DNA from: an uncultured Tropicimonas sp. | GTDB lineage: Bacteria > Pseudomonadota > Alphaproteobacteria > Rhodobacterales > Rhodobacteraceae | Direction: 5' to 3' | DNA length: 64,000 nt | NCBI GenBank assembly: GCA_947497945.1 | Contig: CANMIP010000021.1 | Span: 1 to 64,000 of the forward strand | Position numbers and translations under genes: made by a program | In this document: one piece after another, positions 9,787-22,415 of the stretch | How positions within the stretch are numbered: the stretch's first letter is position 1 | Layout: every line of letters starts with the position of its first letter | The notes under the pieces: generated by a model | Told to the model about the DNA's origin: nothing | The model's input: the letters and a program-made list of their open reading frames with translations, nothing else | Databases searched by the model: none

Positions 9787-12700
9787 TCACGCGCGCGAAG
9801 CGCGCGCCTCCGAGCTGTCCGTCCCGTTCTCGTCCCGCGAGTCGAACTTGGCGATCCAGCGCTCCACCGAGAAGATGTCGAAATAGATCGACAGCAGCGC
9901 CGGCAGCACCAGGATCACGAGGATCATCGAGGCCAACAGCCCCGCCGCCACCGAGACCACCAGCGGCACCATGACCTGCACCTGCGGCGAGCCGTCGGAT
10001 ATCAGCGGCAGCAGGCCGATCACGGTCGTGCCGGTCGAGAGCAGGATCGGGCGGAAGCGTTCGCGCACCGCGTCCAGCGCGGCGGCAACATGGTCTTCGC
10101 CCTTCAGGTGGGTCTGGAAGAAGGTCAGGAACAGGATCGCGTTGTTGACGACGATCCCCGCCAGCGAGGCGAAGCCGATGAAGCTCGGCATGGCAAGGTC
10201 GATGCCGAGCGCCCAGTGACCGGTGATCGTGCCGATCAGCGCGAAGGGAATGGAGAGCATGACCACCACCGGCAGCGTGTAGCTGCGGAACTGGAAGGCG
10301 AGTACGAGATAGATCCCGACCAGCCCGAGCAACAGCTTCGACATGGTCGAGGCCTGGGATTCCTGCTCGTCCTCCGAGGCGCCGCCGATGGAGATGGTCA
10401 CGCCGGGATGGGTGCGCATGATTTCGGGGGCGAGCTCTCCGGTCACCACGGCGGCGATCTTGCCGGGTGTTGTGGTGGCGCGGTCGATCTGGCCGATGAT
10501 CTGCGCTGTGGCCAACCCGTTCTTGCGCTTGATGACCGGGTAGGAGGAGGTGACGGAGATATCGGCCACGGTCGCCAGCGCCGCAAGCTCGCCGCCGCCG
10601 ACAAGGATCGGGAAGGCCTCCAGATCCGCCATGTGGCGCACGGAATCGTCCAGTTCGACCTGCACGGTAACGTTGGAGAGCCCAGTGCGGAAGCTGTCTG
10701 TCTCCGAGCCCGCGAAGGCGTTGCGCAGCTGCGCGGCCAGCGCCTGCGGCGTCAGCCCGATGGAATAGCCATATTCATTGAGCGAGAGCTGCACCTCGCG
10801 GCGCCCGCCATAGAAATCGGTGAAGGCCTCGGTCACGTCGTCACGTGCGGTGAGCGCGGCGAGGAGCTGGCTCGCAGCCATCTCGAGATCTTCCAGGTCG
10901 CGCCCGGCCAGTTCGACATCGAGATCATTGCCGCCCGGGCCAAGCTCGGCCTGCGCGAAGCTCGCCTGGATCACGTCCGGCAGCGGCCCGGCTTCTTCGC
11001 GCCAGCGCGCGACCACCTCGTCGGCCTTCACGTTGCGCCGGGCCGAGGCCAGCAGGTCGACCGTGAGCGTGGCGGTGTTGGAGCCATTGTCGTTGACGTT
11101 GGAATTGGTCGCATATTGCACCAGCACCCGTTCAACCAGCTTCTCGCCGCCCTCGGTCCCGGGCGTCAGTTCCGCATCGACACGCTGCAAGGCCGCGATC
11201 AACTGCTCCACCCGTTCGATGGTGCGGTCACGTTCGATGCCGGTGGTGAGCGAGATCTTGGCCTGGATCGTGTCGCCCTCGATGGTCGGGAATCCGACCA
11301 CCTTGACCTGTCCGGAGGCGACAAGCCCGATGGCGAGCATCAGGCAGGCGATCACCGCACCGATGGTGAAATAACGGACCTTCACCAGGAAGGTGACCAG
11401 CGGGATGACGATGCCTTCCTTGAAGCGGTCCAGCAGCCGCGCGGCGGGGCGGTGCTCATGTTCGGAGGGGTCGTCCGTGCCGGAATGGCTCAGGTGATGC
11501 GGCAGGATCAGGAAGCCCTCGACGAGGCTGAAGCCGAGTGTCAGCAGCAGCACCATCGGGATATAGGCGAGGATCTGTCCCATCGTGCCGGAGACGAACA
11601 TCAGCGGGCCGAAGACACAGGCCGTGGTCAGGAAGGAGGAGGTGATGCCGGGCACCACTTCCAGCGTGCCGCGGCTGGCGGCTTCCAGCTTGCCCGCCTT
11701 GCGGCGCCAGCGCTCGATATTCTCGGCGATGACGATGGAATCGTCCATGATCAGGCCCACGGCCATCAGGAGCGCCACCAGCGTGATCATGTTGATGGTG
11801 ATGCCGAAGCTGTCCATCAGGAAGAAGGTGCCGAGGAAGGAGACGGGCAGGGCGGCCGAGATCCACAGCGCCTCGCGCAGGGTGAAGAACAGCCACATGG
11901 TCGCGAAGACCAGCACCAGCCCGATGCCGATATTCTTCAGGATCAGCGTCAGACGCTCCTCGACCAGCTCGGTCATGTTGAAGAGCACGGTGATGTCGAA
12001 CGGGTCCGGCCAGGCCTCGCGCTCGGCTTCCAGCACCTCTTCGACCTCGTCGAAGATGCGGATCGCGTCGCCTTCCTTGCCCTTGAAGACGGTCACAATG
12101 GCGGCCTGGGTGCCGTTGATGAAGCTTTGCATGTTCTCGTCGGTATCGACGATCTGCACCTGCCCGAGATCCTTCAGCCGCACCATGCCGCCCGAGGGAT
12201 TCTGGATGACGATGAGGTCTTCCAGTTCGGCGATGGAGCGGCGCGCATCGGCGTAGCGTAGCGTGATCGAGCTGCCATCGGTGTCCACGGCGCCGAGCGG
12301 CTGGCGCAACGAGCGGGCGCCGATGGCGTTGACGATATCCTGGCTGGAGACGCCGTAGCGGCGCAGCGCAGTGGTGTCGAAACTGACCCGCAACTCGCGA
12401 TCGGTGATGCCGGAGACTGTGGCTTGCGTGACGCCGGGCAGCGAGAGCAGCCGGTCGGCCAGCGTGTCGGCATATTCGGTCAAGCCGCGCTTGCCGTAGA
12501 TACCGGAGATGGCAAGCATGGCGATCAGCTCGTCGCGCCCGCCAAGCTCGACGGACCAGTTCTCGGCATCCTCCGGCAGGTCGCCAATACCGGAAACGGC
12601 GGAATTGATGTCATTGTAGAACTGCGCGAGATCGCCGCCTTCCTCCAGCTCAGCGGTGGCCGAGGCGCGCCCGTCAACGCTGAGGCAGTCGAGATCGGCG

Positions 12701-12924
12701 AGCCCCGCGGTGCCGGTCAGCGCGTCTTCCAGCTCGGCACATATCTCCTCGTCCACATCGAGCGCCGAGGCGCCGGGATAGACCATCGAGACCCGGACCG
12801 TGGAGGCGGCGACATCAGGGAAGGTCTCGCGTTCGAGCTGGGGCAGCGTGGACAGGCCGAGGACACAGACCAGTATCATCAGCAGGTTGGCGGCAACCGG
12901 GTGCCGGACGAACCAGGAAATCAT
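9787..12924 (-). CDS. RND efflux transporter permease (AcrB/MMPL family)
   Basis: 1045 aa; 'MISWFVRHPVAANLLMILVCVLGLSTLPQLERETFPDVAASTVRVSMVYPGASALDVDEEIC', TM repeats 'GLIMDDSIVIAENIERWRRK', 'SIPFALIGTITGHWALGIDLAMPSFIGFASLAGIVVNNAILFL'. Confidence 0.92.
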   Translation of the reverse strand: MISWFVRHPVAANLLMILVCVLGLSTLPQLERETFPDVAASTVRVSMVYPGASALDVDEEICAELEDALTGTAGLADLDCLSVDGRASATAELEEGGDLAQFYNDINSAVSGIGDLPEDAENWSVELGGRDELIAMLAISGIYGKRGLTEYADTLADRLLSLPGVTQATVSGITDRELRVSFDTTALRRYGVSSQDIVNAIGARSLRQPLGAVDTDGSSITLRYADARRSIAELEDLIVIQNPSGGMVRLKDLGQVQIVDTDENMQSFINGTQAAIVTVFKGKEGDAIRIFDEVEEVLEAEREAWPDPFDITVLFNMTELVEERLTLILKNIGIGLVLVFATMWLFFTLREALWISAALPVSFLGTFFLMDSFGITINMITLVALLMAVGLIMDDSIVIAENIERWRRKAGKLEAASRGTLEVVPGITSSFLTTACVFGPLMFVSGTMGQILAYIPMVLLLTLGFSLVEGFLILPHHLSHSGTDDPSEHEHRPAARLLDRFKEGIVIPLVTFLVKVRYFTIGAVIACLMLAIGLVASGQVKVVGFPTIEGDTIQAKISLTTGIERDRTIERVEQLIAALQRVDAELTPGTEGGEKLVERVLVQYATNSNVNDNGSNTATLTVDLLASARRNVKADEVVARWREEAGPLPDVIQASFAQAELGPGGNDLDVELAGRDLEDLEMAASQLLAALTARDDVTEAFTDFYGGRREVQLSLNEYGYSIGLTPQALAAQLRNAFAGSETDSFRTGLSNVTVQVELDDSVRHMADLEAFPILVGGGELAALATVADISVTSSYPVIKRKNGLATAQIIGQIDRATTTPGKIAAVVTGELAPEIMRTHPGVTISIGGASEDEQESQASTMSKLLLGLVGIYLVLAFQFRSYTLPVVVMLSIPFALIGTITGHWALGIDLAMPSFIGFASLAGIVVNNAILFLTFFQTHLKGEDHVAAALDAVRERFRPILLSTGTTVIGLLPLISDGSPQVQVMVPLVVSVAAGLLASMILVILVLPALLSIYFDIFSVERWIAKFDSRDENGTDSSEARASRA

Positions 12925-12925
12925 C

Positions 12926-14290
12926 TCACTGATCTCCCTGCGGCACGGCCTGTGACGCGACCTGTGGCCTGACGAGCTCCAGCGGCGTGCCGAGCACCGG
13001 CGGGCGTGGATCGGTCAGCACCAGCAGCTCGCCGCCCTCCAGCCCGTCGAGCACGAGAACATTCTCGCCGATGACCTGCCCGGTCTCGACCGGCAGCACC
13101 GCAAGCTGTTCCTGCGCATCGGCAATATAGACGAAGGAGGCGCCGTCGTCGTCATAGCGCAGCGCGGCGCGGGGGACGGTCATGCCGTCGGGCCGTGGCT
13201 CGGTGGAGAAGGTGACGGTGACGAAGGCGCCGACATTAAGCGGCGGGCGGTTGATCTTGCGCTGGCTGAAGAGCGGATCTTCAACCCGGACGACAAGGCC
13301 GAGCGTGCCGGTCTCGCTGTCCATCGTGCCGCGCAGCCGCACGATCTCGGCCGGCCAATGCGCCTCGATCCCGGCAATCTGCATCGAAACGGCGGCGGTG
13401 ACTCCGGCCTCGGTCAGGATCTGCACCGCCTGCGCCACGTCGACCACGCTGTCGCCGTCGAAGCGGTCGCCGAGGGCGACGGTGATCATCGGCACGAATT
13501 CGGTCGGCTGGATCTCGGCCGTGATCTCGACGGCGGCTGTGTCATCCATCTTCAGCAGCGTGTCGCCGCTGCGGGCAAATTGCCCGCTCTCCGCATTGAG
13601 CTCGCTGACCCGGCCGCGGAAAGGCGCGCGGATGGTTGCCTTTTCGAGGCTGCGTTCGGCCTCGGCCAGCTCGGCGCGGCGCACGGCGAGCGTGGCCTGC
13701 AGGCTGTCGCGCTGCGAGGGGAAGAGGGCGAGGGTGTTTTCGAGCTGGGTCACGGAATTGGTCTGTGCCAGCAGGGTTTTCTGGGCGCCGTCCAGCGCCG
13801 CCTGGGTCGAGGTGCCGCGCCCGACGAGGGAATCGATCCGGTCATATTCGGCCTGGGCCACTTCCAGGATCCGCTTCTCGACAGCCAGCGAGGCGCGCGA
13901 ATTGACCTCCTGCCGGTCCAGTTCGGCGAGCTGCGCCTCGGCGGCGGAAATATTCGCGAGGGTCTTTTGCCGCGCGAGCTCGTAATCGGTGCGGTCGATC
14001 TCGGCCAGCACGGTGCCCGCCTCGACGATGCTGCCCACGGCGAGCCCCTCGGCCAGCGTCACGATCCGCCCCTGAACCTCGGAGATTGCCGACCAGTCCC
14101 GCACCGGCTCGACGCGGCCATAGCCCACCGCCGTGGCCGCAACCGGGTGCGGCTCCAGCTCGATCACCCGCACGGCAAGCCTGTTTTCCTTCGGAGTCGA
14201 GGTCGGCACATCGCCCTCCTGCGTCATCATCCGAAACCCGAAGAAGCCGGCCAGAAGCGGCGGGATGATCAGCAGGGGGCGCAGGTTCAT
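12926..14290 (-). CDS. RND efflux periplasmic adaptor subunit (HlyD/MFP family)
   Basis: 'MNLRPLLIIPPLLAGFFGFRMM...VGYGRVEPVRDWSAISEVQGRIVTLAEGLAVGSIVEAGTVLAEIDRTDYELARQ' lipoyl/coiled-coil adaptor; immediately upstream of the RND gene. Confidence 0.9.
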   Translation of the reverse strand: MNLRPLLIIPPLLAGFFGFRMMTQEGDVPTSTPKENRLAVRVIELEPHPVAATAVGYGRVEPVRDWSAISEVQGRIVTLAEGLAVGSIVEAGTVLAEIDRTDYELARQKTLANISAAEAQLAELDRQEVNSRASLAVEKRILEVAQAEYDRIDSLVGRGTSTQAALDGAQKTLLAQTNSVTQLENTLALFPSQRDSLQATLAVRRAELAEAERSLEKATIRAPFRGRVSELNAESGQFARSGDTLLKMDDTAAVEITAEIQPTEFVPMITVALGDRFDGDSVVDVAQAVQILTEAGVTAAVSMQIAGIEAHWPAEIVRLRGTMDSETGTLGLVVRVEDPLFSQRKINRPPLNVGAFVTVTFSTEPRPDGMTVPRAALRYDDDGASFVYIADAQEQLAVLPVETGQVIGENVLVLDGLEGGELLVLTDPRPPVLGTPLELVRPQVASQAVPQGDQ

Positions 14291-14448
14291 GGCGTGTCTC
14301 CATTTCGGGACGGGCTGTCGACGAGGGTCACCCTCTTCGGTTGCGTCGAACGGACAAAAAAGACAATAGGGCAGGGACCGCCGATGCGGTGCTGCGCCCA
14401 TTGAGCGCGGCACAGGGACATGCCGGGGCGGCGAAGGGGAGTATTGCC

Positions 14449-15618
14449 ATGAGACCGGAAGCCCGCCTCGCAGCGGCCGCCGAGATCCTCGATCTCTATC
14501 TTGCCGGGGAGCCGGCCGAGAAGGCGCTGACCAACTGGGCCCGGCGCAGCCGGTTCGCCGGCGCCAAGGACCGCGCGGCCGTGCGCGACCATGTTTTCGA
14601 TGCGATCCGCCAGCGCCGGTCCGCCGCCTGGGCAGGCGGGGCGGAGACGGGGCGCGGCCTGGTGATCGGGCTTTTGCGCTTGCAAGGCCTCGACCCGGCC
14701 GCCTCCCTGACCGGTCAGGGATATGCGCTTTCCCCGCTGCGCGAGGATGAGGCGGCGGTCGCGGACACCGCGCCTGAACTGGTCGCGCTCGACTGCCCGG
14801 ACTGGCTCGAGGCGGATCTGCGCAGCAGTCTCGGCGCGGATTTCGCCCCGGTGCTGCAGCGGTTGCGCGGGCGTGCCGATCTCTTCCTGCGGGCGAACCT
14901 GTTGCGCTGTACGCCAACGGAAGCCGCGCGCGCACTGGCCGAGGATGGGGTGGAAACCGAGCCGCACCCGCTTTGCGACACGGCGCTTCGCGTCCTGGGC
15001 GGTGCCCGGGCGCTGCGCAACGGTCAGGCCTATCGTGACGGGCTGATCGAGATCCAGGATGCGGCGTCGCAGGCGGTCGCGGCTGCCGTGCCCTTGCCCG
15101 CGTCGGGGCGCGTTCTCGACTATTGCGCCGGCGGCGGCGGCAAGGCGCTGGCGTTGGCCGCCCGCAAGGGCGGCGAGATATTCGTGCATGATGGCAACCC
15201 CCGGCGGATGGCCGATATCCCCGAACGGGCCCGCCGGGCCGCTGCCCGCCTCACGCCGCTTGAGGAGTCCGAGCTGGAGGCCGGGGCGTACGATCTTGTT
15301 GTCACCGATGTGCCCTGTTCGGGGAGCGGTGCCTGGCGACGGCAGCCGAACGCCAAATGGCGCCTGGATGCAGACGGTCTTGCCGGCATCCTGCAGCTTC
15401 AGCGCAGCATCCTGTCCCGCGCGTCAGATCTCGTCGCGCCGGGCGGGGCGCTGGCCTACATGACCTGTTCACTGCTGGATGCGGAGAACGAGGCGCAGCG
15501 GGAGCAATTTCTCGCCGAACGCCCCGGCTGGCGGCTGGAGCGCGAGATCCGGCTGTCGCCGCTTCAGGGCGGGGACGGGTTTTTCCTTGCAATCCTGCGC
15601 ACTGAAGGGGGAGCATAA
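14449..15618 (+). CDS. RsmB/NOP family 16S rRNA (cytosine-C5)-methyltransferase
   Basis: 'IEIQDAASQAVAAAVPLPASGRVLDYCAGGGGKALALAA', 'VTDVPCSGSGAWRRQPNAKWR', 'LAYMTCSLLDAENEAQ'. Confidence 0.9.
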   Translation: MRPEARLAAAAEILDLYLAGEPAEKALTNWARRSRFAGAKDRAAVRDHVFDAIRQRRSAAWAGGAETGRGLVIGLLRLQGLDPAASLTGQGYALSPLREDEAAVADTAPELVALDCPDWLEADLRSSLGADFAPVLQRLRGRADLFLRANLLRCTPTEAARALAEDGVETEPHPLCDTALRVLGGARALRNGQAYRDGLIEIQDAASQAVAAAVPLPASGRVLDYCAGGGGKALALAARKGGEIFVHDGNPRRMADIPERARRAAARLTPLEESELEAGAYDLVVTDVPCSGSGAWRRQPNAKWRLDADGLAGILQLQRSILSRASDLVAPGGALAYMTCSLLDAENEAQREQFLAERPGWRLEREIRLSPLQGGDGFFLAILRTEGGA

Positions 15619-15657
15619 CAGCATTCGGGGGAGCTTTTTTCGTTTTGGTGATTTGCC

Positions 15658-15673
15658 TTAAGCGAGGATTAAC
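15658..15673 (+). promoter_or_regulatory. Putative CtrA binding site (TTAA-N7-TTAAC)
   Basis: Exact TTAAgcgaggaTTAAC just upstream of the CckA-like gene. Confidence 0.6.
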
Positions 15674-15721
15674 AAATTGCGACCGAAATACAGGGGAAAC
15701 GAATCGAATGGGAGAAGACCC

Positions 15722-18061
15722 TTGTCGCATCCGGCGCTCGCCCCCGCCCCCGTGACCCGAACGGCTTCCGGCTACGCTGGGCGAACGCTTCATGTCGCGG
15801 TTTTCGCCTTGGTCCTGTTCGGGGCGGCCTTCTATGTGCCGGACCCGATGCTCGGCCTGGTGCTGTTTGGATCCGGCGCTTCGCTGGCAGCGCTCGCATT
15901 TCTGATCCGGCTGTTCTCCGCGCGCGAAGCCGAGCGGCAGGGCAAGGCCTCGGACGCCGTGTCCCTGTTTATCGAGAATGACGTCGCTCCGAGCTTCACG
16001 GCCGATATCGACGGCGTGATTGAGCATCGCAACAAGGCTGCGCGGGACCGGTTCGGGATCGGCGCCGGCTCAGAAGAGACGCTGGTGCGCTGCCTGCGGG
16101 AGATGTTCGCGAACCCGGCCGCCGTGTTGATGCGCCTGCAGAATCGTGCCGAGGCACGCGGCGCGGCGCGAGAGGATATTGTGACCCGTCGCGGCCATGT
16201 TCGCCTTGCCGTGCACCAGATCGACGATGATCGGTATCTCTGGCGGCTCGAGGATCTCGTCGAACGCAATCATGTCGGGCGGGGCGTGGATTCGCTGAGC
16301 CTGCCGATGATGACCGTCAGCCGTTCCGGGACGATCCTGTTCATGAATGACGCGCTGCGCCGGATTCTCGGTGGTCGTGTGAAGACGCTGGAGCGGGTCT
16401 TCTCGGACCTGCCGCTGGTGCCGAACCAGGTTCACCGCGTTCAGGGCGCCGAAGGTCCGGTGCGCGTTCGCGTGGTCGAGATCGATGGGGCGGGCGGGCG
16501 CCAGGAGGTGTTCCTTATCCCGATCGGCGAGACCGAGGAGGTGGCGCAGGAAGACGCCGCTGGCGGGACACGGGACGGCGAAGTCAGCCTTGGCATGCTT
16601 CCGGTGGCGCTGCTGAAACTGGACCGGGAAGGCAGGATCCTTTTCTCCAATGCCGCCGCGGAAAAAATGTTTGGCGCATCCGCGGAGCCGGGCTCGGAAT
16701 TCCACACTCTCGTGGAAGGGCTTGGCCGGTCGGTCAAGGACTGGCTGATGGATGCGGCGGACGGGCGCGGTCTCGGGCGTCCGGAATTCGTCCGCGCAAG
16801 TGTGCCGGACAAGGAGCTTTATCTTCAGGTCACCCTCGGACGCCATATCGAGGATGGCCGGACAATCCTGAACGTTGTCATCAATGACGCCACCGAGTTG
16901 AAGACGCTGGAAGCACAATTCGTGCAAAGCCAGAAGATGCAGGCTATTGGCCAGCTGGCTGGCGGTGTTGCACATGATTTCAACAACCTGCTGACGGCGA
17001 TTTCGGGACATTGCGACCTTCTCCTGCTGCGCCACGACCAGGGCGACCAGGACTATGCCGATCTTGTCCAGATCAACCAGAACGCCAATCGCGCCGCCAG
17101 CCTGGTTGGCCAGCTCCTGGCCTTCTCCCGCAAGCAGAACCTGCAGCCGGAGATCTTGGACCTGCGCGACACGCTGTCCGACCTGACCCACCTGCTGAAC
17201 CGGCTCGTGGGCGAGAAGGTGACACTGTCGTTGTCGCACGATCCGGGACTGCGCCCTGTCCGCGCCGACAAGCGGCAGCTGGAGCAGGTGCTCATGAACC
17301 TGGTTGTGAACGCGCGCGACGCGATGCCGAATGGCGGTGAGATCCGTGTCGCGACCGAAAGCACCCGAATCAACGAGCCAATGGTGCGGGATCGCGCCAC
17401 TGTCCCGGCGGGAGACTATGTCGTCGTCCGGGTCGAGGATGATGGTGTTGGCATTCCGGGCGACAAGCTGGCGAAGATATTCGAGCCCTTCTTCACGACC
17501 AAGCGCACCGGTGAGGGCACCGGCCTCGGGCTCTCGACGGCCTATGGAATCATCAAGCAGACCGGTGGCTTTATCTTCGTTGATTCCGAACTCGGATCCG
17601 GGACCACCTTCTCGCTCTACTTCCAGGCGTATGACCGACCGGCGGAACAAGGCCTGCCGAAGGAAGAGAAGATTGGCGCGGTTCATCTTCAGCAGGACGA
17701 GGGTGTCGTCATGCTGGTCGAGGACGAGGCGCCGGTCCGGGCTTTCGCATCGCGCGCGCTTCGCATGCGCGGTTACACGGTGATCGAGGCGGAAAATGCC
17801 GAGGAAGCGTTGGAGACCCTGTCGGATGACAGTCTGAAGGTGGATGTCTTCGTCACCGATGTCGTCATGCCTGGCATGGATGGTCCGACCTGGGTGCGCC
17901 TTGCGCTCAAGGAACGTCCCGATGTGCGGGTCGTCTTCGTGTCCGGCTATGCCGAGGACCGGTTCTCCGACGAGCAGGCGGGGATTCCAAACTCGGTCTT
18001 CCTGCCGAAACCGTTCTCGTTGAACGAATTGACCGCCACGGTACGGGATCAGATCCACTAG
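15722..18061 (+). CDS. cckA: Hybrid sensor histidine kinase/receiver, CckA-like cell-cycle kinase
   Basis: PAS domains, HisKA '[74 protein letters not shown]', HATPase '[25 protein letters not shown]', C-terminal REC. TTG start at 15722 preceded by GGGAGAAG; an ATG at 15677 in the same frame is the alternative. Confidence 0.85.
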   Translation: MSHPALAPAPVTRTASGYAGRTLHVAVFALVLFGAAFYVPDPMLGLVLFGSGASLAALAFLIRLFSAREAERQGKASDAVSLFIENDVAPSFTADIDGVIEHRNKAARDRFGIGAGSEETLVRCLREMFANPAAVLMRLQNRAEARGAAREDIVTRRGHVRLAVHQIDDDRYLWRLEDLVERNHVGRGVDSLSLPMMTVSRSGTILFMNDALRRILGGRVKTLERVFSDLPLVPNQVHRVQGAEGPVRVRVVEIDGAGGRQEVFLIPIGETEEVAQEDAAGGTRDGEVSLGMLPVALLKLDREGRILFSNAAAEKMFGASAEPGSEFHTLVEGLGRSVKDWLMDAADGRGLGRPEFVRASVPDKELYLQVTLGRHIEDGRTILNVVINDATELKTLEAQFVQSQKMQAIGQLAGGVAHDFNNLLTAISGHCDLLLLRHDQGDQDYADLVQINQNANRAASLVGQLLAFSRKQNLQPEILDLRDTLSDLTHLLNRLVGEKVTLSLSHDPGLRPVRADKRQLEQVLMNLVVNARDAMPNGGEIRVATESTRINEPMVRDRATVPAGDYVVVRVEDDGVGIPGDKLAKIFEPFFTTKRTGEGTGLGLSTAYGIIKQTGGFIFVDSELGSGTTFSLYFQAYDRPAEQGLPKEEKIGAVHLQQDEGVVMLVEDEAPVRAFASRALRMRGYTVIEAENAEEALETLSDDSLKVDVFVTDVVMPGMDGPTWVRLALKERPDVRVVFVSGYAEDRFSDEQAGIPNSVFLPKPFSLNELTATVRDQIH

Positions 18062-18162
18062 GATTCTCTGGCGGCGTTTACGCGTCGTTAACCATCGCAG
18101 AGGAAGATCCAGGGCAGGGACAGCCCCCTTGCTATGTTCTGCTTTTGCCCCCATAACGTGGA

Positions 18163-18177
18163 GAACAAGCAGTGAAC
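18163..18177 (+). promoter_or_regulatory. Putative LexA SOS box (GAAC-N7-GAAC)
   Basis: GAACaagcagtGAAC upstream of recA; possible promoter TTGCTA-N17-CATAAC at 18129-18157. Confidence 0.7.
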
Positions 18178-18227
18178 AAGAGCGGTCATTGCCGCCCTGG
18201 GCGGTCTATGGAATAAGGACAGGAATT

Positions 18228-19292
18228 ATGGCGACGGCGAGCCTCCTCGACATGGCAGATAAAAAAAGTTCCGACAAACAGAAAGCTCTCGACAGCGCGC
18301 TGGCGCAGATCGAGCGTCAGTTCGGCAAGGGGTCCATTATGCGACTCGGCGGCGACAACCCCGTTGCCGAAATCGAATCGACCTCGACCGGCTCGCTCGG
18401 GCTCGACATTGCGCTCGGGATCGGCGGGTTGCCCAAGGGGCGGATCATCGAGATCTACGGGCCCGAAAGCTCGGGCAAGACGACGCTGACCCTGCATTGC
18501 GTGGCCGAAGAGCAGAAAAAGGGTGGCGTTTGCGCATTTGTCGATGCTGAACATGCGCTTGACCCGCTCTATGCGCGCAAGCTCGGGATCAATCTCGACG
18601 AGCTTCTGATCTCGCAGCCCGATACTGGCGAGCAGGCACTGGAAATCACCGACACGCTTGTGCGCTCGGGCGCGGTTTCGATGGTCGTGGTCGACTCGGT
18701 TGCGGCGCTGACGCCGAAGTCAGAACTGGAAGGCGATATGGGCGACAGCTCAGTCGGTGTTCAGGCACGGCTGATGAGCCAGGCGATGCGCAAACTGACC
18801 GGCTCGATTTCGCGGTCAAACTGCATGGTTATCTTCATCAACCAGATTCGAATGAAGATCGGCGTCATGTTCGGCAGCCCGGAGACCACCACGGGCGGCA
18901 ACGCGCTGAAATTCTATTCCTCCGTCCGGCTCGACATCCGCCGCATCGGTGCAATCAAGGATCGCGACGAGGTCGTCGGCAATGCGACCCGTGTCAAGGT
19001 CGTCAAGAACAAGGTCGCGCCGCCCTTCAAGCAAGTCGAGTTCGACATCATGTATGGCGAAGGCATCTCCAAGACCGGCGAATTGCTCGATCTTGGCGTC
19101 AAGGCCGGCGTGGTGGAGAAATCGGGTTCCTGGTACTCTTATGGCGACGAGCGGATCGGCCAGGGGCGGGAAAACGCCAAGACCTTCCTGAAGGAAAACG
19201 CAGCAATCGCCTATGATATCGAGGACAAGATCCGTGCCGCGCACGGGCTCGATTTTGATGCGCCGATGGATGACGGATTGGTCGAAGAATAG
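18228..19292 (+). CDS. recA: Recombinase RecA
   Basis: '[70 protein letters not shown]'. Confidence 0.98.
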   Translation: MATASLLDMADKKSSDKQKALDSALAQIERQFGKGSIMRLGGDNPVAEIESTSTGSLGLDIALGIGGLPKGRIIEIYGPESSGKTTLTLHCVAEEQKKGGVCAFVDAEHALDPLYARKLGINLDELLISQPDTGEQALEITDTLVRSGAVSMVVVDSVAALTPKSELEGDMGDSSVGVQARLMSQAMRKLTGSISRSNCMVIFINQIRMKIGVMFGSPETTTGGNALKFYSSVRLDIRRIGAIKDRDEVVGNATRVKVVKNKVAPPFKQVEFDIMYGEGISKTGELLDLGVKAGVVEKSGSWYSYGDERIGQGRENAKTFLKENAAIAYDIEDKIRAAHGLDFDAPMDDGLVEE

Positions 19293-19320
19293 GTCCTGGC
19301 AGCCCGAGCGAACAGTATCT

Positions 19321-19355
19321 CGCCCGCCTTTCACAAGGCGGGCGCTTTCTTTTTA
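19321..19355 (+). terminator. Rho-independent terminator after recA
   Basis: CGCCCGCCTT-TCAC-AAGGCGGGCG perfect stem followed by TTTCTTTTTATT. Confidence 0.9.
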
Positions 19356-19455
19356 TTGCTGTTGGCGAAGAAAGAGAGGCCGCCGCCGGTGGCATTCGGT
19401 GGACACCCGCGTCGAGGGTCGGTAGATCTCTCCCGCAGATCCGCCGGAGACCCAG

Positions 19456-22116
<2,661 letters not shown>

Positions 22117-22117
22117 G

Positions 22118-22405
22118 ATGCCAGCACTCTGGATTGCACATGTGACCGTGACCGACGAGGCGGCCTACAAGAAATACGCCGCAATCGCAACGCAAGCGAT
22201 TGCCGAGCATGGCGGCGCCTTCATCGCGCGCGGTGGACGCTATGTGCAGCTCGAAGGCAAGGAGCGGCCACGCAATGTCGTGGCCCGTTTCCCGAGCGTC
22301 GAGGCTGCAGAAACCTGTTATCATTCAGAGCGGTATCAGGAGGCCTTGAGCCATGCGCGCGGCGCGTCGGAGCGCGAGCTCCTGATCGTCGAGACCTCGG
22401 AATAA
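22118..22405 (+). CDS. DUF1330 domain-containing protein
   Basis: 'MPALWIAHVTVTDEAAYKKYAAIATQAIAEHGGAFIARGGRYVQLEGKERPRNVVARFPSVEAAETCYHSERYQEAL'. Confidence 0.88.
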   Translation: MPALWIAHVTVTDEAAYKKYAAIATQAIAEHGGAFIARGGRYVQLEGKERPRNVVARFPSVEAAETCYHSERYQEALSHARGASERELLIVETSE

Positions 22406-22415
22406 CGGCGCGGGC

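Noticed and set aside
10090-12261. 723-aa plus-strand ORF inside the RND permease
   Set aside because: Antisense shadow; low-complexity Gly/Asp/His/Gln-rich translation, no domains.
16070-18154. 694-aa ORF antisense to cckA
   Set aside because: Shadow ORF from GC skew at codon position 3.
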